Part shown: one piece after another, positions 30,502-40,860 of the stretch | How the letters are laid out: each line of letters opens with the position of its first letter | Position numbering within the stretch: the stretch's first letter is position 1 | Origin: Chaetomium olivaceum | Taxonomy: Eukaryota; Ascomycota; Sordariomycetes; Sordariales; Chaetomiaceae | DNA: 64,000 nucleotides | Direction of reading: 5' to 3' | Assembly (NCBI GenBank): GCA_039881045.1 | Contig: JAYWVB010000070.1 | Location: 93,101 to 157,100 of the forward strand | Notes under the pieces: generated by a model | Seen by the model: the letters and a program-made list of their open reading frames with translations, nothing else | Told to the model about the DNA's origin: nothing | Database searches by the model: none | Position numbers and translations under genes: made by a program

Positions 30502-32679
30502 CAGGAAGGCGAATCAAACGCAATTTTTGGCTTCATTTTGAACATACGGGTTACCTAAAGCTGACCAACAGTCCGGCCGATTTTCATGGTCGGTGGCATC
30601 TTACGCTGTTCCTTCTGAATATTTGAGCGTCATGAACGAGTGCTGGAATCCGCTCAAAGTGAAGCTATTTCCGTTTATGGATACAATGAAGGTTGACCGT
30701 GCATCGGGAGTAGCCAGTGCTTTGTAAATCGCTCGGACGAAACGGGCACGTAGGATAGTGTTCTCGGTGTAGAGTTCTTTACACCCAGAGACATTCTGGG
30801 TAAAAATGGGGTACTCGTAATAAAAGAAGTGTACAGGCCCCGTATAGGCATTCTCAAAGTCAATTGACCGACGAGCCTAGGGCCTGCACCATTTCTTTTA
30901 TCTCGAGGAAGAGAGTGTTTTATCCATCGAATCGGCGTAGATTAAGTAAAAGGGTGGCTGGATGTATATAGCGCGGCCGTTAAGGGCAAGTAACCGCTGG
31001 AGTTCATTTTGAACTTAATGAAAGAGATCTTTAAGCTCGGACGACTCAACCGATTCGGTAGATACGAACGACAGCAGGTATTCCTCTACCAACTAAAACG
31101 GGCCTTTGGGTTGCTCAAGATAGGGGCTGATGAAAAGCCCAACCCCGTGTTCCGAATTATCCAGAGATCTAATCTAGTTAAATTTGAGTAAAGCAAGTTG
31201 GGCAATAACCAAAGCGATCTGGGAGAGAGCCGATTTCTTATATCCCACTAACAAACTATCCTATAGTTTGCTCCATGATTACCGTACCTGCTGAGGCCTT
31301 GGCAAATGTTGTGAAACAACCTAGACTGCCTAGGTACGTACGTAAACCGAAACAGTGTTTATTTGATTTCAGAGAGACATACTACGGAAGTCTCCAAAGT
31401 ACCTACATGCCTAAAATGCTAATGTCTCCTTCGAGTGAAGAGGAATGAACTAACAGCAACCCCACCTTGACTGATAGGACATAATGTTTGACGCTGCGGC
31501 CAGCAGGATTCAAACTCAAACAAGATTCCCTAAAGTTACCTAAGTAATTCTATCTTTCACAACGTCACAAACAAGCCAGATCTTCTTTCTTTTTGGCGCC
31601 GGGGTCATGGGAATGGCCAAGACGGAATCGGTCACTGCCAGTGCACCCTCGCTTGAGTAGGTGTTTGACAGTCATACGACCAGCCGTCGAACCGAATTTT
31701 TGGAGGATGTTGTAAATCCCATTCTTGATCTTGGGCCGAGCCGCCCTCAGACGAAGATAAGCCTCGTCGCTATCGAGGGGCGATAGGTAGTCCTGTCTGT
31801 TTAACCAAATCTTCCGACACCATCTCCACGCCGGTATCGAAATGATGGCATACCCCGTGGCTCTAGGCTCAAGGACTGGTACCTATCACCACGGGGGTGG
31901 CTAGCGAAGGGGAAAGGGAGGGGCGGTGACGCGCTGACGCGGAATTTGACGTTGGAAACGTCGATTCCTAAGGCGGCTTTCGGACAAGTCCGAGGCCTCA
32001 GTGCGGCGAGTTTTCTTTCGCCGCTTGAATCGGAGGCGCAAGCGATTGGGCATCTTGTCTGAGCCCTTGTGCTCTGGGTGGAACAGGAAAGGAGTCGTGG
32101 CTTTGTCGGGTCGGGTGTGACTCGGATGGGGACAAGCCCGCCTCCGCCGCCGAGTTTCACCAGAATGTGACCGCCTTCCTCGGGTCAGGTGTGCCGGCAT
32201 GTGACCCGATGGATTATGTCCGTTGATTGTTTGGGGTTGAGATTTGTTTGATGCCTGAGCAATGTTGGGATATGGTAGGGAATTTCACGGGCACAGGGGT
32301 GCGTGCCAGGCTCGCGTTTTCTCTAACCTTGGAGTTGTAACTGCAATCAACAACGCGCTCTGTTCTTGGAAGAACCACGGCAGATTCGTAAAGAGACCTC
32401 TTTTGCTGCTGTTCAATGAAAATTAGACAGGTATCATAACACCAGCCTCGGTCAAGCACTCCAACCGTCGCTGTAACGACGTGTCACGTTCACATATCGG
32501 CATTGCCCAGATTCCGAAGAGTCAATGTTGGTTTCATCTTATTCTTTTATAGGATAGGAACCCACAACCACGTCAAGATGGGCAGATAGCCTGCCCCAGC
32601 CTCATCATCCGTCACTTAAAATCTCCACACAAAACCCAATAACAACAATCCCTCCTTTCACATATCACATCCCACACAA
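30502..32679. other. 2.2-kb AT-richer intergenic region
   Basis: Between the DUF3433 gene (+) and the kinase-like gene (-), so two 3' ends face here. It is more AT-rich than its flanks. A 60-codon frame (31009-31191 +) has a basic, coding-like composition (GRLNRFGRYERQQVFLYQLK) but no start context or homologue I know. It could be a decayed element. A CCTAGGTACGTACG motif is near 31330. Confidence 0.4.
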
Positions 32680-34130
32680 TCACAGGCTCTCCGGCGCCGG
32701 TGGCGCCGTCCCAAGCGGAATCGGCCACCGCACTTTAAACCCCGGCGGCAGCGTCGGCGGCGGCGCGAGCTCCTTGTAAGCACCCTTCCTCCGCCTCGCA
32801 CCACCATCAGTAGCCGCTGCCGCTGCCGCTTCCGCCGGCCCGGTAGCAGCAGCAGGCGGTGGCGTGGCCGTCCTTTTTCGGGCTGGGGCTGGGTCTGGGG
32901 CTGGGACGTCTGTGTCGGTGGGCGCTGCGTCGGGATACTCCGACTCGTGGTTGACAGGTCCATAGTACGAGGTGGAAAATTCCAGATTGTCCCTGACAGG
33001 TTCATATTGCGAGGCGACGACCTCTCCCCCAAATCGCTCTTTCATCCATTGCTGGCCAAGCCTAGGGCTGAATTGCCACATGGGCGGTATCCAGCCGTGA
33101 AATTCGTGGAAGGTGGAGTTCCAGAAGAAGTCCATGGGATTTGCCGGCAGCTTTGTGAGCTGGCATGGACGCTTGTCATTGCGAGAGAGCTCGAATACCA
33201 CGGCGCCGTTGTAATCAATAATGATAGGTTGTGGTAAGGGCTGTTTATTGGATCCCGATGGCGAAGGAGTTGGAGCGGGCCGAAGAATGACGTTGCGTGC
33301 GGCGAGATCCCGCTGGTGAACGCCTGCGTGCCACTGTCTCATGCTACCATCCAGTACCATGGCCAAGATGTCGAGGCGATCCGCTTTGGTATACTGTGAG
33401 AAAAGGGCCTGGTCAAAACAAATGTCCAGTATACTATGACCCTTGATGTTCTCCATCAGCACTAGGCGGACAGATCGCTGTACCTCCACTCCCGCGTGGG
33501 TGATGGGCAAGCTACAGGTCCACGACCCATAGTACTTTGGAGCAGCCAAACCCGTACGGCCGGCCTTACGCATCTCCTCGAGATGATTGAGTGCGGCGGC
33601 CTCGTGAGTATAGTCGACATCAGCCAGCCAAGAAACATCTTCGGCCACGTTTGCCGCATGCAGGCACTCGAAGGAGTAGTAGAGCGGGTCAAAGATCTTT
33701 GCGACAAACCCGTCAGGGTTTTCCGGGCAAGGGTTTGGGGTGACAGAGCAAACGACCAGCTGGGCGCCCCGGCCGTCGGCCACGGCGAGGGTCTCGAGGA
33801 TGGTAAGCGTGGCCGTGGCGGCGGGAGACGAGGATACGGTGTTTGGGTGGTCGAGTTGGGGTGTGCCAGAACAAGCTCGGTCTGGGTAACCGACTTAAGG
33901 TCCACCTTATTTCGTTTTGGGAATATTCCCGGGCCATAATGGGGGTCTCCAAAGGGCGGAGGGGGAGTGTGAAACTTGATTTCCACGGTAAAACCCGCCT
34001 GATATGGACAGTCTGGCTTCTCCAGATCCGGGGGTGGGCGCCAAAGGTATGGGAAAGACTGCGAAGACGGGGGAAATCGTGATTCCATGTCAATAGGCGC
34101 GGCATCAGAAACGGGCGCGGGAGTCGACAT
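32680..34130 (-). CDS. Fungal kinase-like protein, frame broken near 33860
   Basis: Two overlapping frames together read as a kinase-fold protein of about 480 aa. The first starts MSTPAPVSDAAPIDMESRF and runs through GIFPKRNKVDLKSVTQTELV. The second carries ATLTILETLAVADGRGAQLV, VAKIFDPLYYSF (the VAIK-like Lys), the catalytic loop HAGVHQRDLAARNVI and the metal-binding region IIIDYNGAVVF, with DYN where most kinases have DFG. The catalytic Asp and Asn and the ATP-site Lys are present, so activity is possible. The frames differ as if one base were missing, most simply in the short G run at 33858-33861 (+ strand). An 80-bp GT-AG intron (donor GTTCTG) would also fit phase but would delete the conserved TLTILE segment. 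The C-terminus is Ala/Pro-rich. Fungal-specific kinase-like families of this type have no known role. Confidence 0.7.
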
Positions 34131-34779
34131 CTAGGCGATGAGATGAGTGAATAGCGAATTCACGGTTGTGGTGCGGCGCGATGTGATGTTATGTGATGCG
34201 ATTCGGGGGGGGCGGAAACATGAATTGTGACTTTTAAAAGAGGTCGGGGGACCTGATGAATACAAGAGGGGCAAAGTAGATATTTAGACCTATGAAGGGT
34301 GAGTTTATGTTTTCCTTTTCTGTGGGGTTTTAACAAAGTTGGTTGGGAGTTTGCCAGAACTAGATGCGCTTGCGAGGCAGCATCGGGGCGTGTTCTGCTC
34401 CCGTTGGCTCATCAACTGGAACCAAGCCACCTGTCACATTCCCTAGCCATCACAACCACCAGAGTCTGAGTAAGGTAGATCGCTTCAACCATTTATTCGG
34501 AAAGGGAGGAAAACATAAAATCAAGGAAAATAAAAGGAACGGAAGAACGGAAAGGAGATGAAACAACGAATGAAAGTGATCAAAAAGAGGCACAGAAGAA
34601 GAAAAGCAAAAACAGTGAGAAGTGGGAGACGAACTAAGAGCACGTCAACCCTGTACATGTACTGTGTCGTGTGCATGCAAATCTATAACGGGATATGTCA
34701 ACAGATGCCGTGCCCCGAGCCATATAACTTATCGCTTTCTCACCTCAAACCTCCCAAACGAATGTAAGGTCAAATCCAC

Positions 34780-34797
34780 AAGGTAGGTACCTACCTT
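34780..34797. repeat. Perfect 18-bp palindrome
   Basis: AAGGTAGGTACCTACCTT reads the same on both strands. Shorter variants of the same core occur in other gene-free stretches of this window. The function is unknown. Confidence 0.7.
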
Positions 34798-35232
34798 GAT
34801 TACCATTATACCAACAGCAGATCTCAGTCAGTATGTACTAAGGGAACCAACACCAGGCCATAGGACTCGGACATAAACAACCTGATCCCTCCCCAGCGCG
34901 GACACACTCAAACTCACCAACAACAACGAAACAGCAACTTTGGAACAATTGACTACGCTTTCCACAACACAAACCTCGCAGCAGCCCCCCTGAGCAGGAC
35001 AGTCAGATAATACACAACCAACATACGCAAATACGCACCAAGATAAGCAAGCACTGCGCATAACTGAAAAGAAACCAGCGACTATGATATGCGTGTGTGG
35101 TATGATATGGTATCAAAGTGAATACAAGAAGCTCCAAAAAAAAAACAATCCAATCCAAAAAGAAAATGACAAGACATTAGGTAGGTGTGTTGCGCCAGAT
35201 CCCGCTTAAGAAGGCATACCATACCGCTTCGA

Positions 35233-35425
35233 ACCGACCGACCGACCGACCGACATTAGGCCATTACTAGTACCCCAAATAGATCAGACCCAGCGCATCT
35301 CAGACCGGATCAGACCTGACCAGATGAATCTAGATCAACTCATCGCAGATAGGATCACCAGATCAGACCAGACCCGACCAACTTAGATCAACGCAACGCA
35401 GATATGATCAGACCAGATCAAACCA
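35233..35425. repeat. CCGA microsatellite and GATCAGACC repeats
   Basis: Five to six CCGA units are followed by about 140 bp in which GATCAGAC-like units recur (e.g. GATCAGACC, GATCAGACCAGA), separated by AGATCAAC-type units. It lies about 90 bp past the stop codon of the CRH gene. Confidence 0.6.
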
Positions 35426-35515
35426 GCATAGCCATGCACGTGGGCCTCCACATCCAACATCCCTCACTCACCGAGTTCCTTACTCCCTCACTCACTCCTT
35501 CACATTCTCACTCCC

Positions 35516-37023
35516 TCACATCCTCACCCACCTCACAGCAAAAGCAGCGCCGCGAACCCAATCACCACCGCAAACGCACTCCCCCAGCGTGCGATCCACA
35601 ACCCGGACGCCATTGTTGGCGTTATTGCCGCCGTCGCTCGACCCCTGCGTGCCGCAGTGCTGCGAGAAGCCCGTCGCCTCACACGCGGGCGCGTCGTTGC
35701 TGCCCGACCCGCTGCCGCCGCCGCCAGACCCAGACCCGGAACCGGTACCCGGGTTGTTGGCGCCGGGCACCTGGCCGGGCGGGTTGACGCCACCTCCCGG
35801 GATGGAGTGCGCCGACGACGACTGGGAGGGGTCGGAGGAGGAGGTGCCGTCGCCCTTGTTCATGTCGGTGCCGGTGGTGCCGAGGAAGCTCTTGAGGATG
35901 TGGGGCTTGTTGCTGTCGACGACGGTGTTGTTGGTGGCGGCGATGTTGTTGTAGTAGTACGACTTGCCCTTGTTGGTACCCGGGGCGGTGTCGGTCTTCC
36001 AGCACTCGACCGAGATCTCGGCGAAGGTGGCGAAGTAGTAGCCAAAGTCCTTGATCTCGTCGCTGTTCCAGTCGATGGGTCCGCCGGCCCAGTCGATGGT
36101 GCCCTTGGCGTTGGTTTCCAGACCACCCGGCCAGATGGAGATCTGCACACGCGACGGGGTCTGCGGGTACGCCCACTGGTTCGATGTGGCGTTCCATGTC
36201 TCGGACCTTTTCTTAGTGCGGCCAAGCTTGCCATCCACGATCCACTTAATCTCGTCGGGAGTCCACTCGATTTCGTAGTCGTGAAATTCGTCGTATGAGC
36301 TGCCGCCTTCCAAAGTAATGTTGCCGCCGTTGACATCTAGGGAGAGTCAGCAACAAGATGCAAGCAGAGTACGTACACGGTGAAAACTCACAGTCGGGGA
36401 TGCCCTGGAAGTAGTAGTTGGTCTGCGAGGTGTGCAGATCAACACCGACCCACTCGTAATCAATCTCGTCCTTGACGTCGCTGAACAGGATAAAGGCCGT
36501 TACGACACCGGCGCCGCGGGACGTCTTCATCCGCGCCTTGACCTTGCCGTACCACATGTAGGTGGTCGTAGCCAAGACAGTGCCGACCGACTTGGGCGGC
36601 ATGGTCAGCAGCACGTTACCGTTGTACAGGAGCGGCTCGCCCTGGCCGACCCAGTCTGCCTTGCTCGCGTCGCCGAGGTACTCGCTGATGTCCTTGTACC
36701 GGTCGAGGGAATCCATCTTGTAGACCTTGTCCTCGCACACGGGCGCGGGCACACACGAGTCGAGCGAGAAGGACATGCGCGGGTCACAACCGCCGAGGCA
36801 GAAGGCGCCAACGCCGCATTGGTTGTACTCTGCGGGTTGCCGGTGTCAGTGATGCGGTTTCCGGTAGGTAGGACAGTAACGTGCAGCTCTGAGGTTACTC
36901 ACGAGAACAGCAGGGTGCTTCCTTGGGGCATTTTTTGTCGAGGCCGCACGAGGGGGGGTCGACGGCCAGCACGGCGGTCGCGCCAAGGAGGGCAGCGCCC
37001 AACGAGAGGATAGCGCGAACCAT
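35516..37023 (-). CDS. CRH-type GH16 wall transglycosylase, broken GPI tail
   Basis: CRH/UTR2-type enzyme linking chitin to beta-glucan at the cell surface. Exons 36903-37023, 36392-36829 and 35516-36336; introns of 73 and 55 bp; 459 aa as read. The signal peptide is MVRAILSLGAALLGATAVLA. It is followed by a cysteine-rich, CBM18-like module (about residues 26-72: CGLDKKCPKEAPCCS, YNQCGVGAFC). The GH16 core has the catalytic motif DEIDYEWVG (E162 nucleophile, E166 acid/base by family), then YNGNVLLTMP, FHDYEIEWTPDEIKWIVDG and WPGG. A Ser/Gly-rich stalk follows. The present frame ends GECVCGGDWVRGAAFAV, unlike the family. One G fewer in the G5 run (35581-35585) would instead end the protein in SAFAVVIGFAALLLL, a normal GPI signal. 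The extra base is probably an error. Confidence 0.9.
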
Positions 37024-39130
37024 GGTGACGACTTGGGATAGAATAGATATCCAAGTCAAGTCAAAAGTTGCGCACTCAGAACTTTCGTCCTAGAGGCTCA
37101 ACAGATAGTGAGACCGGTTTTGATTCACTCTCCCGGTTGCGGTTTCGTGGTTGATGTGTGTTGGAATGCAAAGGCCGGGTCGGTAAAAGAAGCCGGGTTT
37201 ATTAATAGCTAAAACCCGTTACTTGAACCACCGTTATCGAGTATGCTGAATCGGCCGGGAGGATGCGTCGAATGAGTTCGAGAGGTTGAAACGATGGGGT
37301 CGTGTTACTGGTGGACAGGGCTCACACGTTATGCGGTGCTCACTGCAACTGCGCGTTTCTCTCCCAATTATTTTTTGTGTTAATAAAAAAACGAATGGAC
37401 AAGCGGCCTTATCAGGTCCCTCTGAACGAGGCGAAGGATCCTAATTAACGGCCGGCACGGTGAAACGAAGGTTGCTCTCGGGGAGAGTGGTTGAAAGAAA
37501 GGAAGGAAAGGAGAAGAAAGATCGGAGGAAGCGGCGCGATTGCGAGGGGGGGGTCAATTTTAGCAGATGGATCTCTCTCCTTGCCAGGCGAAAGGGCCGG
37601 GGGTGTGGGGAGCAGCCAATATCCCAAAACGGAAACCACACACCACTGGGTACCCAGTCCACTCACTGCAGCCCCGGGGCATTTGGGCCGTTCGGGGCCG
37701 CGGCTCTTGGCTAAAATCAGGAAAACGGCTCACACGCCGAGACGCAGAAGAGTGGGGATGACAACCTCCTTTTCTCGTGTTGTCCATCCGAGACTCGACG
37801 CCACAGGACAATCAACGTTGCGCCTCAAAATCCTGCACAGTCCAGTCCATACAGAAAGCATTAATGGTTGCCTGTGAGGGAGTGCGGCTTCCCGCAAGCC
37901 ATCTGCAACCAAAGATGGTACCGCATGAGGCTCGGTGCGACAATGTATTAACCAGGTATCTACATACCTACCTTAGTTAATATGGCTTTGTTCGGCACTC
38001 TCGAGGCTTCAAGGTTGCGCACGTTCCACGGAAAAGGAAGCGCCGTTTTTCAAGCAGTTCCAAGAGGTTCCTTTTCCCCAGATTGCCCAACGCACGCCTT
38101 TCCTCTTCGGGGGTCCACAGAACGAACATGCGGGGCTCTGCTGTTCCAAACCCCCCAATCTGGAGTGGGCCCTTTTCAAGATGCTTTCCTTGGATTGGAT
38201 CCTTTTTGCAGAAACCCCTCTCGTATTCTTGTCGTGGGAACTTGACTTTGACAAGAACTAACTACACAGCTACCTCATTTGTGCAATATTTTTTGGGGGG
38301 GGGTTGATGATCACGAATGGCAAGTTGAACATGGAAGTTAGCAGAAACTCCGTTTGCGAGGATGTGTCTGTCCTCCGAGTTATCAGAGGCCCTTGTCACC
38401 TTATCATTGGGTCTCCCTACTAGGCATGTCTCGGACAAAAATGTGACATACATGGCAATCATGCAGGGACGTGGCTGTTACGCAGCACGATCGGCTAGCT
38501 CGAGACCGGACAACGCGGACAAGGAGACAACGACCGAACATGGAGTTGGGTATAAACACACAAGATGACATCAATCTCAGCTCGCCTCAACCCAGGGCGG
38601 CTGCTGTGTATTACTAGCCCGCTACTCCTACTTACCCAAACACAAACACATTTCCAAAAATGAAAGGATAATGGGGAGGATTCTTTTAGTTCTGTCTTGC
38701 GACGGGGGGTTTCAATAACAACCTCTGACGAAACCATACAATAACGACCACCACCGACAAATCGTAGCCGTTACATCGTAACCCAGCTATGGCCAACCTA
38801 CCAAATCCAGCCCGTCTTGACCGGGGAGTAGCCGACGTCCACATAGACCGTGAACCCAGTCGTCAAAAGGAAAAGGAACGCCTCCTTCTTACCAACTGAT
38901 TCGTCCCTCCTCCGAGGCAAGGGGCTTGCTGGGAATCGAACTCCAGAGAGACTGTCCCAGAGTGCGAACCCCGCAAAGAGAAACCAAACCCAGAGAGGAT
39001 GAGAATCATGACCGAGCACAAAGCCTCAGCCGAAACCATCCGGCATTAAAGTCCGTGAGATGAGAAAGTACACGACCCAACCTCGACTCCTAACCTTGGC
39101 TACCACCCGAAGAACCTGGGCTAAGTGAAG
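37024..39130. other. 2.1-kb intergenic region
   Basis: Promoter side of the CRH gene and 3' flank of the SANT gene. It contains a G9 run (38290-38298), an A7 run near 37385 and an AGGTATCTACATACCTACCT motif (37953-37973). A B-box-like GTTCGATTCC on the minus strand near 38933 is not part of a tRNA fold. No gene. Confidence 0.4.
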
Positions 39131-40661
39131 CTATGCGTGGGCGCAACAAGGAATGTACAGCCGCTTGATGTCGGCAAAGGAGGACCACCTCCGGTCGAGG
39201 TCCGAACTGATGTACTCGAAACTGGAACCGTAGTCGCAGCAAAGGTATCGTACGCAAATTGGGGAGACCCCACAAGACGAAGCAACAGGGACAGGGGCAT
39301 TATCTGCCTTTCTGTGTGGGAACAAATCTGGACAGGATGGTTAGTTTTTCGTTACTGTGACCGTGACAAGACCGTTGCCAACACTACTTACCAGGAAAAT
39401 GCTCCTTTGCAAACTGCTCGCAGGCCTTAGCCGGTTTGCCGACCTTCTGCCCGATAGTCTTCCACTTGTTATTTTCATAGTCCTTGATGGCCGAAAACAA
39501 CGCCGCTTTCTAAGGCACAAAGTTAGCTCATAAGATGGTAATGAGGTGGGGAAGTTGGGCGAAACGCACCTCGTCTTCGGCGAACTCGGCGTAATGCATG
39601 TCCTTGTACCAGTGTTTCTTTACGCTGCCCTCAGTCCGTGCTGGGAACGTCTGAAAATACTGTTAGCTACTGGTTCAAAATTTCGATCGCGCGGAACGGA
39701 AGGAGACGTACCTTGGCAATTTCAGCCCAGCTGTTGCCCGCATCGCGCATCTGCTTCAGCCGCAGCTCTTCAGCGGGTGTCCACGGGGTATTTGTCCGGC
39801 TCTTCTTTGCGGGAGGCGGAGCCGGTGTATCGTCGGCAGGGGTTGACAGCGCGGCCACGGCCGCTGGTGGCGCTGGGGCCGGAGCGGGAGCCGGGGCCGG
39901 AGCAGACTGCTGCGGAGGCGGTTGCTGCTGCGGGTGCTGTGGGTGTTGGGGATGCTGGGCATGTTGAGCATGCTGTGGGTGATGCACCGGTTGCTGGTGC
40001 TGCTGATGCTGTTGCTGCTGCGGTTGCTGTTGCTGATGCTGCTGCTGTTGCTGAGCCGGAGCTTGAACGACCTGAGAGGGCGCCATGGGTGTAGTCTGTG
40101 CAGCTTGTTGGGGCGGTTGTTGCTGCGGTTGACCAGGCTGAGGAGTCGTCAGATGCTGGGGAGCGTGTTGAGATGGGTGCTGGGGGTGCTGAGGAGGGTG
40201 CTGAGGAGGGTGTTGCGGTGCGTGCTGAGGCGCCAACTGAGAGGCATGTTGAGCAGCATGTTGGGGAACGTGCTGGGAAGCATGTTGAGGTTGATGCTGA
40301 GGAGCATGTTGCGGCGCGTGCTGTGGAGCATGGGCTGGCGGGTTAGCGCCTGGTGCCGGACGTTTCCTCCGTCCCGATTGCACGGGTGCGGGTGCCGGGG
40401 GTTGCTGTTTTTGGGGCGGTGGGGCCTGGGCCTGAGCCTGCTGAGCATGGGCCTGCTGGGCATGAGGCTGCACTGGCGGGGCAGCGTGGTGCTGCTGTTG
40501 AGCATGCTGTTGGGCATGTTGCTGCTGGTGGTGCGAATGCTGTGGCTGCGATGCCTGGGGTGGTTGTGTGGGGTAGGCTCGATAGTCCACAGGTTGGTCG
40601 CGCCGAGCCATGTCAGGCTGCTGTGGCTGCTGTTGCGGCTGTTGTTGTTGTTGGGGCGGCG

Positions 40662-40692
<31 letters not shown>

Positions 40693-40860
40693 CTGCTGTT
40701 GAGCGGCGTAGGGTGACTGACTGTACCAAGCGGCATGGTTAGCGAATGCATTCGGCGTCTGAGGCGATTGTTGCTGTTGCAGCGCGGGCATCGGTGGTAT
40801 CGCTGTCGCCTGTAGCGGACGCCATGATGGAACGCTGTTTGCTGTCCGTTGTTTCTTCAT
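39131..40860 (-). CDS. Gln/His/Pro-rich SANT (Myb-like) protein
   Basis: Four exons (39712-40860, 39570-39650, 39392-39509, 39131-39327) with introns of 61, 60 and 64 bp give 514 aa. The first in-frame ATG gives MKKQRTANSVPSWRPLQATA. Residues 30-340 are low complexity: poly-Gln runs, PQH/PPQH-type tandem units and a (PA)n stretch. The SANT domain spans the first intron: TNTPWTPAEELRLKQMRDAG, NSWAEIAK, then TFPARTEGSVKKHWYKDM. A second SANT-like unit follows (FSAIKDYENNKWKTIGQKVG, then EQFAKEHFPD). The PAKKSR motif before the domain may be a nuclear signal. A DNA-binding transcription-factor role is inferred. The C-terminal 60 residues (PICVRYLCCDYGSS...) look poorly conserved, so the last exon is the least certain part. 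Confidence 0.85.

Larger units (their letters stand above)
34131..35515. other. Intergenic region with palindrome and simple repeats
   Basis: Upstream of the kinase-like gene and 3' of the CRH gene. It contains a perfect 18-bp palindrome AAGGTAGGTACCTACCTT (34780-34797), a CCGA tetranucleotide tract (35233-35254), degenerate GATCAGACC repeats (35280-35425) and a CTCACTC tract (35460-35520). No gene. Confidence 0.5.

Noticed and set aside
38920..38960. tRNA-like B box (GTTCGATTCC, minus strand)
   Set aside because: The T stem does not pair and no D or anticodon arm is found upstream.
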